Of a stretch of 64,000 nt of DNA, positions 12,968-23,264 are shown in pieces (position 1 is the stretch's first letter; every line of letters begins with the position of its first letter). The DNA comes from Hygrophila difformis. Taxonomy: Eukaryota > Streptophyta > Magnoliopsida > Lamiales > Acanthaceae. Below the pieces are notes generated by a model. It had not been told where the DNA came from. It did not search any database and saw only the letters and a program-made list of their open reading frames with translations. The stretch covers positions 40,646,191 to 40,710,190 of the forward strand of contig JAOANR010000013.1 in the NCBI GenBank assembly GCA_030278955.1, in the 5' to 3' direction. Position numbers and translations under genes: made by a program.

Positions 12968-13243
12968 ATTGCCAAGCATTTGCTACTGACTTTCCTCCTC
13001 CCTTTTTAGTAACAAAATGAAAAGAAAGTAGGATCAAACTGAGAGTGAGTAGCATAAAGAAAGATGGATTTGTGAATGAGAAATACAAGTCTCCTACTTG
13101 AATAGCTTCACGAATGCGGTGACGCGCAGTATTTGTTGACATAGGGGTAGCGAGGTTTGGGACCTGAATTCAATCTATGAATCCCATTATTATATAGAAA
13201 AACAAAGGGGACGTTCTCAATCCTTATATATAGGGGGACTTTT
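12968..13243 (-). pseudogene. atp6: NUMT: nuclear copy of a mitochondrial atp6 segment
   Basis: The minus-strand frame at 13142-12945 contains LYFSFTNPSFFMLLTLSL, then HFVTKKGGGKSVANAWQS. This is the conserved N-terminal part of plant mitochondrial ATP synthase subunit a (atp6). The segment stops abruptly at both sides, where the tandem-array sequence resumes (ATATCTTTGTAAGA on the left, TCCTGAAAATTTTTTAG on the right). It lacks the essential C-terminal membrane helices, so it is a non-functional insertion. The upstream STNTARHRIREAIQ part does not look like standard atp6 and may reflect a chimeric mitochondrial leader. Confidence 0.8.
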
Positions 13244-16188
13244 GGGTCCTGAAAATTTTTTAGTCTTGAAATCTGACTATCGTCTCTTACCCTAAAAATT
13301 CTATATGCCTTAACCTTAACATGATGTATTTAGATTTAAGACCACAAAAAATTTGATTATTGGATTTCTAAATCCATCGGTAAAACTATGGGCAATTTTA
13401 GTCGCAAGCTTTTGGTAAATTGTGTCACCAATAGTTACCGACGGTTTCAATGCAATCATCATCGTCATCATTAATGTTATACATATATGAGCTTTTAGGG
13501 GGAGAAATTTTTGAGCTTAGAGACCTCTTATAAAGTTATTTAAATTTAAATATCTTTGTAAGAGCTCTCCAAGCCTGAAAATTTTTTCAGCCTTGAAAAC
13601 TGACTGTCTTCTCTTACCCTAAGAATTCTATATGCCTTAACCTTAACATGATGTATTTAGATTTGAGACCACAAAAATTTGATTATTGGATTTCTAAATC
13701 CATCATTAAAACTATAGGCAATTTTAGTCGCAAGCTTTTAGTAAAATTGTGTCACCAATAGTTACCGACGGTTTCAATGCAATTATCATCATTAATGTTA
13801 TACATATATGAGCTTTTAGGGGGAGAAATTTTGAGCTTAGAGACCTCCCTGAAAATTTTTTAAGTCTTGAAAATTGACTATCTTCTCTTACCCTAAGAAT
13901 TCTATATGCCTTAACCTTCACATGATGTATTTAGATTTGAGACCACAAAAAAATTGATTATGGGATTTTTAAATCCATCGGTAAAACTATAGGCAATTTT
14001 AGTCGCAAGCTTTTGGTAAAATTGTGCCCCCAATAGTTACCGACGGTTTCAATGCAATCATCATCATTATGTTATACATATATGAGCTTTTAGGGGAGAA
14101 ATTTTTGAGCTTAGAGACCTCTTATAAAGTTATTTAAATTAAAATATCTTTGTAAGAGCTCTCCAAGCCTGAAAATTTTTTCAGTCTTGAAAATTGACTG
14201 TCTTCTCTAACCCTAAGAATTCTATATGCCTTAACCTTAACATGATATATTTAGATTTGAGACCACAAAAATTTGATTATTGGATTTCTAAATCCATCGG
14301 TAAAACTATAGGCAATTTTAGTCGCAAGCTTTTAGAAAAATTGTGTCACCAATAGTTACCGATGGTTTCAATGCAATCATCATCATTAATGTTATACATA
14401 TATGAGCTTTTAGGGGGAGAAATTTTTGAGCTTTGAGACCTCTTATAAAGTCATTTAAATTAAAATATCTTTGTAAGAGCTCTCCAAGCCTGAAAATTTT
14501 TTAAGTCTTGAAAACTGACTATCTTCTCTTACCCTAAGAATTCTATATGCCTTAACCTTCACATGATGTATTTAGATTTGAGATCACGAAAAAATTGATT
14601 ATTGGATTTTTAAACCCATCGGTAAAACTATAGGGAATTTCAGTCGCAAGCTTTTGGTAAAATTGTGCCACCAATAATTACTGACGGTTTCAATGTAATC
14701 ATCATCATCATCATTAATGTTATACGTTTATGAGCTTTTAGGTGGAGGAATTTTTGAGCTTCGAGATATCTTATAAAGTTATTTAAATTAAAATATCTTT
14801 GTAAGAGCTCTGTAAGCCTGAAAATTTGTTTAGTCTTGAAAACAGACTCATCTCTTACCCTAAAAATTCTATATGCCATTTATTTTTCTTAACGTTAACA
14901 TGATGTATTTAGATTTGAGACCACAAAACATTCAATTATTGGATTTCTAAATCTGTCGCTAAAACTATAGGTAATTTTAGTCGCAAGCTTTTGGCAAAAT
15001 TGTGCCACCAATAGTTATCGACGGTTTCCCGAAACCCGTTGAAGCCAGAAATATTATGTCATAGCCAGCATCTTTATGTTGTTTAATAGTAAAAATTAGT
15101 ACCATCTCAATGTAATCATCGTCTATAGTATATGCGTTTTTAGGGTGAGGAATGTTTGGGGCTTGGAGACCACTCATAAAGTTATAAAGATATTTAAATT
15201 AAAATATCTTTATAAGCGCTCTCTAAAATTGAAATTTTTATAGTCTTGAAAACAAACTATTATCTCTTATGCTAAAAATTCTATATAGCATTCGTTTTTT
15301 AACCTTAATGTGATGTATACATTTTAAATCACAAAACATTCCATTATTGGATTTCTAAAACTCTGTTGTTAAAACCATAGGCAATTTTAGGCGCAAACTT
15401 TTGATTGCAATTGTACACTCGAGTATCAATGTTTTTTTTAAAAAAAAAATGCGCCGCCAATATTTACGACCGTTTCCTCAAACCCATTGCAGCCAAAATC
15501 ATTATTATGTCATAGCCAACCTCTTTATGTTGTTTAATTAAAATTGTTACCGTCTCCATGATATCATCACAGTATATGAGTTTTTAGGGTGAGGAATTTT
15601 TGAGCTTGGAGACCACTTATAAAGTTATTTAAATTAAATATCTTTGTAAGAGCTTAGTTTTGGAAAGAGGCTATCTCTTACCCCAAGAATTTTATACAAC
15701 ATTTGTTTTTCTCATCCTTAATGTTTATGTATTTAAATTTTAGAGCACACCAACAAGATTCCATATTATTGTATTTCTAAATCGGTTGGTTAAAACCATA
15801 TGCAATTTTAGGCCCAAATTTTTGGTGGCAATTGTGCGCCAATATTTACTGATAGTTTCTTCAAACCCGTCAGCATAGCCATTGTTAAAAATGAAAATAA
15901 TTATTTAATTCGATTTGACTGACGACAAATATCAATGGTATTTCACGGTTTCTTTCTTTTCTTTTCTTTTTTAGTGATAATATGTAAAAGAACACTAATT
16001 AAATGAAAAGGGTAACTGTGTGGAGATTGTTAATGTGTGACATGTATGTGATGGTGGTGATGGTTCGGACAAGAGCAATAGAAGACAATGAGTGAGTATT
16101 ATGGTTGGCCAGTTATTGTATCTACAATACATTATTTATTGAATGTCGTCTTCATTTTTCTCCTGGTTAAATAATTTAATTTAATTTG

Positions 16189-16735
16189 ATAGACAATCTA
16201 TCTTCTTCATCATATGACCCTCACGGTGCACCGTTGCTACTCATGGCACGAACATTGAGAATGCATGTTGGAAACTTGGAAAAGCATCAGGTTTGTGGAG
16301 AGACAAACCGAGCTTTGCTTGAGCGCCTCACCATCACAGTACCAGACGCCCGCCCGGTTCCAGTGGACAGACGCGCAGAGTGGAGCTACATGTATCACGC
16401 AGACATCGTCTTGAGCTGTTGTGATCAAAGTGAAATCAGAGGTATTAAGATTCTCCATTCGATAAGTTATGGAATTCTTGTGATTTATATGGACAAATGT
16501 CAATTCATTCATTATGAATTAGTTTTGATAAGATGGAAATTTAATATGACATCAGAGTGATGACACATAGCTAGAAGCTGTGCTTTTGAGCATCGAGGAG
16601 GAGAAACCAAGAAAATTGAAGGAAATGATTTTCTTGTGGTGGAAGAAGGAAATATTAGCACTGTCAAAGGGGTTGAGCATATACCGAATCGATTGTTCCT
16701 TTTCAACTTTCAACCCGCTGAAGATGACACCTTAC
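16189..16735 (+). pseudogene. two exons of an unrecognised gene, probably a fragment
   Basis: The first putative exon, 16189-16440, follows an AG acceptor and ends at AGAG before a GTATTA donor. It contains HGAPLLLMARTLRMHVGN, LLERLTITVPDARPVPVDRR and YMYHADIVLSCC. The second, about 16571-16735, follows CACATAG and reads RSCAFEHRGGETKKIEGND, then GVEHIPNRLFLFNFQP, ending at a TAA. Both are coding-like in composition and much more GC-rich than the surroundings. No start exon is visible upstream, where the tandem array lies. I do not recognise the family. It could be a captured gene fragment or the 3' end of a decayed gene. Confidence 0.4.
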
Positions 16736-16903
16736 TGTAATAATCCTTACTGCAAATTTTTATTTGATGGTACTAGTACCTCATCATCTTCTAAATTTGG
16801 AAGCACCGTATGAATAAAGATGACTTATGCTGTTTCGTAAGATCGAGATCGGATTCCGAGACTGTAATTCAATCCCGCTGTTTGTATTTTCAGTTGTGAC
16901 TTA

Positions 16904-17297
16904 GGGGTGTACTCGTTTCAGATTTTTATAAATTTTAAAAAGTCGGTTAATTTAGAAAGTCTATGGACTCCACGTAGAGTTGGTTGATTTTCTGCAGACT
17001 CTATGTAGAGTTTGACTTGACAAAATCCGTAGAAATTTTGGAGAGATTTTGCATAGTTATAATTTTTAAAAGAATCCATTAAAGTCTATGAAGAATTAAA
17101 ATCCATAGACGGTTGAATACCTCAAAATTTTTAAATATTTTTTAAAAGCCGTAATGAATACACCTAGATTTTTAAAGACTTTTTAAAACCTGTATTGAAT
17201 ACCTCTAGATTTTTAAGGACTTTTTAAAATCTAAATTGAATACACCCAGACTTTCAAACTCCAAAAAAATCTCATAGACTCTCTATCTAATACACCC
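16904..17297. mobile_element. MITE, probably PIF/Harbinger-like
   Basis: The ends GGGGTGTACTCG and CTAATACACCC are imperfect inverted repeats flanked by TTA on the left and TAA on the right. Internally there are several direct repeats of a [24 protein letters not shown] unit. It has no coding content. Confidence 0.6.
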
Positions 17298-17973
17298 TAA
17301 TGTAGTTGGGAGAGATTCTCCAATACTTAGGAGTTGTTTGCTAGCCTAGGCTCTTAAACTGAATGATTTAGAGGCTGGTTCAGAGACAAAATAGCTTCTG
17401 AACCATTTAGTTCAGAATCTAACGAACAACCAATTAGCAAAGCACGGACGGGTTTGAAATGATTTTTGAACCTAAGTCGAGAGCTGTGGATTAAAAAGTT
17501 GAGACTGAAACCAAATCGAGAACCTCCATGTCTTATTGTTCTAACTTCTAAGCATAAGATCTCAAAGTCTGCACGCAGTTATTATGGTTTAATACTATAA
17601 GTTTAATCTTTCGAAACTGAAAGTAGACAAGTAATATAATGTGAGGGAGTATGATTCTAATTTTGATTTTATACATAGTTGTCTTAGTTTCAGTTCTAAT
17701 TCTCAAGTGGGTATAATTTTGAGTGTTTTTTTTGGTGGTTGTTAAGGTTTCCTGCCTTGAAATTTATAAATTATTTGTAAATTTTGTTCATGGCTTGCAC
17801 AAATATGGACATGAACATGTTATACATAAAACTCATTAATCCACGTGACTCAACTCATTCTACATCCACTCGTACAATATATATTTACAAAAGCAACGTA
17901 CAAAGGCAAGCAGCAAGCTGCAAGCACACTTTCCTATTCAACAAAAATTTTCGAAAGCAAAGTGTTCCCCCAC
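17298..17973. other. intergenic / 3' flank of the DUF2301 gene
   Basis: AT-rich sequence with no ORF of note. The right-hand part should include the 3' UTR of the minus-strand DUF2301 gene. Confidence 0.5.
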
Positions 17974-19535
17974 CTAATCGAGATTCTTCTCCCGGTCAAG
18001 CTTTGCAAGCAGTTCTGCTTTCTCCTCTCGTGGCAACGCGTTGAACATGAACACCGATTTATCTCCTATATCATCCTGAAAAAACCAAGACATTTTCAAT
18101 CTTTATTCAGAGAAAGAAAGTGTCAAGAATCCAGCTCAGTAGCTCAGGCGTAGTCACGAATCATGACCATAAAACATTTGGTGAAATCTAAATGCTAAGA
18201 TGCCAAAAGATCAGAAACTAAACTCTTTCAACATACATACCTTGATGGGCTGAGTGAACTTTCTGCCAGCAAACACCACAAATAGTGCCGTCCATACACC
18301 CAATAGAGCAAGCTTCGTATTGTCATCCATGAAACCAGTCTGCATATACACATATGGGGCAAACCATGATCCCATTATCTCATTCATTGAAATAATTGCA
18401 AAAAAACCAACATCTTTTCCATTTTCTTTTTCCTTTTGTTTTATGACACCATGAGGCTGTTCTGTTGGCCACAATTAAACATTCACTCCGATAAGAAAAC
18501 CAAGAAATGAAAGTAGTGTGCTTTGTGATAGGGCTACAGTGCGAAAGGACTTACCAAGTGCCCAAGCATGACCGAGGGAATTATAAACGTCAGTATACCA
18601 GCTTCCAACTTACCATAGCAAAGCCCTATAACAAATACGTACAATGGAACATTATCAGTAGTTCAGAGTACTCAACACTACATTTGCTCATGAGATTTGA
18701 AGCAGAGCTACGAATCCAAGAGCATAAACAGCTCAAACTACCATGAATAATTATTAGTTTGCATTGCATCATTAAAGCGCATCCAAACTCAGAGTAGTTT
18801 AATTTTGTTTGCAGCTTATCTAGAATTGAATTATCAATTTATCAAAACCATAGCAAACACAACAATTATAATGTGATGCCAACCAAAATCGAAATGTGGC
18901 GTGGCATCATCAATACATCATACAGCTATCAGGTAAAATTCCATACCTTCCTTGAATACAAGGCCCGTCAAAGAAGCAAACAGGGGGCCAACAAGCCAAA
19001 CCGCCGCCGGATTCTCCACAACATACTCTACCAAACCCTTCCCCGCTGGCAGAGCCAACGCCGCATAGGTCGCCAAAGAACCTACTGCACCAAGCGCCCA
19101 CAGCGACTGCAGCGCGCGCTTTATCTCCGTAACATATATGTGTATCAAATACAGCGACAACCCCAATCCACAAGTTCCTATAGCATAAAACAAATCCAAA
19201 TTTCCCCGGATCAAATCCAACACCTCCAAATCGCTATTGCGCAGAAAAGCCGCCGAAGACGCGAGCACAAACGAGGACGCCGCCGTGACGAGCCCCGACC
19301 TGTAGAGAATCACCTCCTGCACATCGGATGATTCAATTTTCCACGGCCCGTAGGCGCCTTGGTAGACGGCAGTAGCCTCCCGCTGGTCCCCCGCCGCTTG
19401 GCATATGATGGAAAACAAGGAGAGGCAGCAGCGGCGGCGAGAAATTGAAGTAATTGAAGGGGAATAGCGGCGGAGGAGCGGCGGTTTATGCGAGGGTTTG
19501 ACGTGGAGGGGGAGGAGGAGTGTGGCAGTTGTCAT
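17974..19535 (-). CDS. plastid-targeted DUF2301 integral membrane protein
   Basis: Four minus-strand exons (19535-18947, 18625-18555, 18339-18241, 18075-17974) join in phase through GT-AG introns to give 286 residues. The N-terminus (MTTATLLLPLHVKPSHK, then Ser/Arg-rich) looks like a chloroplast transit peptide. Mature sequence begins around VYQGAYGPWKIESSDVQEV, which resembles the start of cyanobacterial DUF2301 proteins. At least five hydrophobic helices follow, for example LDLFYAIGTCGLGLSLYLIH, WLVGPLFASLTGLVF, AGILTFIIPSVMLGHL and ALLGVWTALFVVFAG. The C-terminus is a short soluble tail, LPREEKAELLAKLDREKNLD. The molecular function of the family is not established; a cyanobacterial origin and thylakoid or envelope location are inferred. 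Confidence 0.85.
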
Positions 19536-19854
19536 TGCAAAGTTAACAAAAAGGAAGGAATGGATCCTACCCGCTAATTTTGGATTAGTCGTTATATCTC
19601 TGTTTGCATCATTGATGTAGTATGTACTACGGCTAGAGTCTTCGATTAGATATTTTGTGCAAATGAAAGATGGGCTATTGGGCTGTTAACCGGACAATTA
19701 TTTGAAAGCCCAATTTAGTGAAGCTAATTTCCAGCCCAATAATGGCCCAAAGTAGTAAAGGGTTTGGGTTTTGAATTGTGGTTTGAACTTTCTTTTTTTT
19801 TTTTTTTTTTTTTTTAAATATATATTTTGCTGAACAGCCTATACAAACTATGAA

Positions 19855-19962
19855 AGAATTGTGGGAGTCCATACCACACAAATTATAAAGGGAATAGAAG
19901 AGAGGGATAAAGGCCGGATGAGGAATCGAGGAATTGACCACTAGGGTAAGTCACATCCCCAA
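19855..19962 (-). mobile_element. tRNA-derived SINE
   Basis: Read on the minus strand, it has a tRNA-like head (CCTAGTGGTCAATTCC, then CGATTCC), a CCGGCC...TCCCTCTC middle and TTTGTGTGGTATGGACTCCC near the tail. Related copies lie at about 20579, 35105, 36661, 38926, 39548 and 45695. Confidence 0.6.
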
Positions 19963-20161
19963 TTATGGTTTGAACTTGGTAATTCTAACTGAATACTTAT
20001 TGACATGGATACCCAGGGCAACCCGATATATTATCCGAACCAAATTTCGAGTGGCTTAAATTAATTAATTTGAGCAATACAAGTCTTGGTATTTTTTCTT
20101 GTTCTTCATGCTGCCACTTATCCACATTTCTAAATTTTTGGAATACTGTTAAAAAAATAAT

Positions 20162-20282
20162 GGGCTTGTTTGGAAGCCGGCATATTTAGGAGCATATAGC
20201 GGATTCAATTAGCATATTCTCTGACAATTCTCTCTCCGAATCTGCTATCTGCTAGCGGATCCGCTGACTCCCAAACATCCCC
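20162..20282. mobile_element. short MITE, relative of the Sec14-intron element
   Basis: It shares the ends GGGCTTGTTTGGAAGCC and GACTCCCAAACATCCCC, and the AGGAGCATATAGCGGATTCA body, with 3713-3916, but has one internal unit instead of two. Confidence 0.65.
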
Positions 20283-20578
20283 AATAAGTAATAAAGTTCT
20301 AAGTTGGAGTATTTCATAAAATTATCCTTAGTATCAATTTTGATAGGTTCACTACAATTATACTGTCAAAAATTTCAAAACTGTGTGCTATGTTTCATGA
20401 ATATATATATATTTTTTTCGAGGGTAGATGTTTCATGAATATTAGTATGAATTTTTGACGAGTTTTTCAGAAAATTTGTTTTAAGCAGCCAACGTCGAGG
20501 TTTCAAAAGGGTGTTGTACTGTTGTTACTTGTTAGGGTAGCGTGGATGTGGTGAATTTTAATTTAAATGTTAATGTTT

Positions 20579-20692
20579 TTTGGGAGCCATTCTTGGAAAA
20601 GGGGATGGAGCCAATACCACATAAATTACAAAGAGAATAAAAGGGAGAGATTCGAACCGCCAACCATTTGGGCTAAGTCCACATCCACATTT
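20579..20692 (-). mobile_element. tRNA-derived SINE
   Basis: The minus strand reads GACTTAGCCCAAATGG (A-box-like) then GGTTCGAATC (B-box-like), followed by TTTGTAATTTATGTGG and an A-rich end. It belongs to the same family as the plus-strand copy at 35105. Confidence 0.65.
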
Positions 20693-21508
20693 AACTGTTA
20701 ATTGATTTTAAATTTTCATGATTATTAAAATTAATTAAATAAATAAAATAATAAACTTATCGAATTATATATGTATCTAAAATATATATTCACACACGTC
20801 AGTGCCATAAATATATATATATAGTGTATATTTTTGTGTCGCTCAAATATTTTTATTTGTGCCACTAGTCAATAAATATTTTAATATGTTTAGCAAATTT
20901 TCATTGCTTCATCTGCTAATTTTTTTTTAAATTTTTTTTATTTGTCGATCATCGTATACTCTTTAATAGTTGGATTATCATCATACTACCGATTTAGCCG
21001 CCGTACAGAAACTATACCCGTTTCAGAAAGAAGAAAAAGACAAGAAGAAAAATGTTGGAATCTACCTGCAATTCCATCGGTCCATTTATTTTGAGTACAG
21101 TATAGTTGCATACAGATAAATCCAATCTGTATTCCATATTGGTTCCATCATTTCATTAAAATCCTTTCTACATTTTTAAATTAATTAGAAAATCTAGCTC
21201 ATCATGATATTGGCCACATGGCATCAAAATCTGTCGTGGATGTCAAGCTCCATTGCAGAAAATGGAATTTTATTTTATTTTATTTTATTTTTTTTCAGAA
21301 CATCCAATTAAGACTAGGAAAAAAATGGAATTTAATATCTATGTCTATATATATATTTTAAGTTTTATTAAAATTTTTGGTGAATGAATGTACAGTAATA
21401 AAAGTTAAGCAAAAAAATGTACAGTAATAAAAGTGCGTAAAATCCGGCTTCGGCTTCGCCAAAAAAAAGTGCGTAAAGCGTTCAAAAGTTCAAATTTAAT
21501 TGTTTAGT

Positions 21509-21765
21509 GCTTCCTCCGTCTCATTTAAATTGTCATATTTGATTTTTTGACACTATTCACTGTTTAAGTTTGATTCGTATTTTTATCATAGTGATGTAAG
21601 AAAAAACATAGTCAAGTGAGATCTTGTTAGATTCGTCTAAGCTTGTAGTTTAAGAATATCAAATTTTTATAATTTTTATTGTACACAATTTAAGTTATTA
21701 ACCGTTTAAAATGTGTATCGGTAAACGTGTCAGGTGGGCCCGTAGCGACTATAATGAGACGAGGT
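21509..21765. mobile_element. Stowaway-like MITE
   Basis: The ends are GCTTCCTCCGTCTCATT and AATGAGACGAGGTAG. The body contains the TTTGACACTATTCACTG and TAGATTCGTCTAAG motifs shared with the copies at 21790, 36977 and 37353. Confidence 0.65.
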
Positions 21766-21789
21766 AGTATTATACAAAGTAGTATTATA

Positions 21790-22026
21790 CTTCCTTCGTG
21801 TCGTAATATTTTTTACATACTAATTTTTCACGTAATTCAATACATATTTTAAATATAAAAATTCTAAAAGTTTAATATTTAAAAACTACACGACGAGATG
21901 AATATAAGAAGATCCCACTTGGCTATATTTTAACTTATATATAACTATGATAAAATTTTAAGTGAAAGTCTGTTTGTGAATAGTAACACATTACCAAACG
22001 TAAAGAATATTACGTGATGGAGGTAG
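21790..22026. mobile_element. Stowaway-like MITE
   Basis: It starts CTTCCTTCGTGTCGTAATA and ends ACGTGATGGAGGTAG, with TA on both flanks. It is a diverged relative of the preceding element and sits only about 25 bp from it. Confidence 0.65.
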
Positions 22027-22396
22027 TATATATATTGTTGCACGAAAAAATTTATTCAACTTTCAAGCATGCTCTTCATATCTATGAAGGATAGAGAAGC
22101 AAGCTTTTATTTCTTTTAATTTTTCTTCTCCTCCTTGAATCATTTTCCTTTTATTTTTTCATTTCTGTGTTTTTTCCTCTTTACTTGTTGTGATTGTCGG
22201 TTTTCAGAGTCATTGGGTGGACAAACTCCTCCTAATTAAGTCCTAATATCGTTTTGTTTGAGTTCTTTCTCTAGAACGTGACTACAAGAAATAAAATGGT
22301 CAAAACGTGTCACAATTTTATATGTATACTTAATTAGGGGTTAGTAAATTGATTTGGGCGAGTGATTAAGAAAAGTTAAAAACAATTATTTTAACC

Positions 22397-23055
22397 TGTT
22401 TGGCTCGGGTGTAGCCAAGGACCTTTTTCTCCTCAAGGGAGGCTACCGGAAAAGGATCAAACCGATTACGGGTTCGGATTAACAATAATGCGCCCACAAT
22501 TGACTGAATCTTCTTTGAATTGATCAACAATAACAAGATACAACGGAGAATCTGCCTGTTGTTAAGAAACAACGGCGGAATTCACCAAAAACAGGGAACC
22601 AAACTACCAGCTGCTAAGGAGCAACGGTGGATTTGGAAATGGTAACCGCTACAAACTAGGCTAGATTCTAAGGAAAGCTGTAAAGGAAAGCTGTAAAGAA
22701 AGTAGTAAAAATAACAAGGAATTAAACTTGATAAAAGTAATTTGGGGGTTGGATTGATCTCTCCGATTTTGAGTGTGTCGACCCCTATTTATAGCCGGAG
22801 CTGGAATAACCGCTCTCCGGCTAACTCCTCTGAGCCGAATTCTTTCTCTCTTCAATTCGGTTGTTTTGGTTTCGGCTGTTTCTTCCTATTTCGGCCGAAA
22901 TCTTCATCAGCTTTGATTCCCTCCCTTCGGTTCACTATGTACTTTCGGCCTTACTAATCTTGAGCCCATCTTCTTTTTGGACTTCCTCTTTCTTCCGGCC
23001 CATGTCTCATGGCCCTTAGCTCTTTCGCGGCCCATTATTCCATATGGCCCCAACA
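22397..23055 (-). repeat. 3' LTR (left)
   Basis: It is the left long terminal repeat, TGTTTGGCTCGG...GGCCCCAACA as read on the plus strand. It carries CTATTTATAG at 22785-22794, which reads CTATAAATAG on the minus strand. It nearly equals the right LTR: a T in place of C in an AAAGTAGTAA stretch and a small difference at CCCTTAGC versus CCCAATAGC. It also contains TTTCGGCCGAAAT, a palindrome recurring throughout the element. Confidence 0.95.
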
Positions 23056-23071
23056 GATGCCCTCCTTACTT
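23056..23071 (-). other. polypurine tract of the Tat element
   Basis: Immediately inside the 3' LTR the minus strand reads AAGTAAGGAGGGCATC. This is the expected place for the plus-strand DNA primer; the purine run is imperfect. Confidence 0.55.
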
Positions 23072-23189
23072 GGGCGAATTGCTTTCATGCGAAAGAGCCC
23101 AAGTAACCTCTCTCTCTCTCTTCCTCTTCGTGCGCTAACTCCTCCTTAATATCCGGCCACGTCCTTCTGTGCCCTTTCATTTGCCTTTA

Positions 23190-23264
23190 CTTTTGTTTTT
23201 ATAGCCATTTTCCCCTTTTCTGTTTCCTCGTTCTCCCTTCATCTTCTTGCTTCTTTTCCCATCG
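23190..23264 (+). promoter_or_regulatory. putative promoter and 5' UTR of the antisense PMD gene
   Basis: A TTTTTATAG motif near 23196 lies about 70 bp upstream of the PMD ATG at 23265, followed by a C/T-rich leader typical of plant 5' UTRs. The LTR motif TATTTATAG at 22786-22794 also reads as a TATA box on this strand and could start a longer leader. The sequence alone cannot choose between them. Confidence 0.35.

Larger units (their letters stand above)
12330..15900. repeat. tandem array of about ten 270-330 bp units
   Basis: A unit carrying AGTCTTGAAAACTGACTATC, ATGATGTATTTAGATTTGAG, GTCGCAAGCTTTTGG and GTTACCGACGGTTTCAATGC recurs about ten times in the same orientation. The ACGGTTTC anchor sits near 12570, 12834, 13440, 13766, 14041, 14360, 14684, 15023, 15467 and 15851. 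Spacings are mostly 265-340 bp; the longest gap on the left holds a mitochondrial insertion. Units become more diverged to the right. Most units end in a variable ATC microsatellite. The ACCGACGGTTT and CCGTCGGTAAA motifs resemble CACTA subterminal repeats, but no CACTA terminus was found around the array. Confidence 0.85.
19536..22391. other. repeat-rich intergenic region
   Basis: No gene is visible. The stretch contains two minus-strand SINE copies, a short MITE (20162-20282) and two adjacent Stowaway-like elements (both listed). It ends at the 5 bp target duplication of the Tat retrotransposon. A poly-T tract is at about 19791-19815. Confidence 0.6.

Noticed and set aside
12945..13142. A functional ATP synthase subunit a gene
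   Set aside because: Only a fragment of the protein is present, without the essential C-terminal helices, and it is embedded in a nuclear repeat.
13724..15177. Repeated short minus frames ending in ACD in the tandem array
   Set aside because: They are the same repeat unit translated several times; no conserved protein and frequent frame differences between units.
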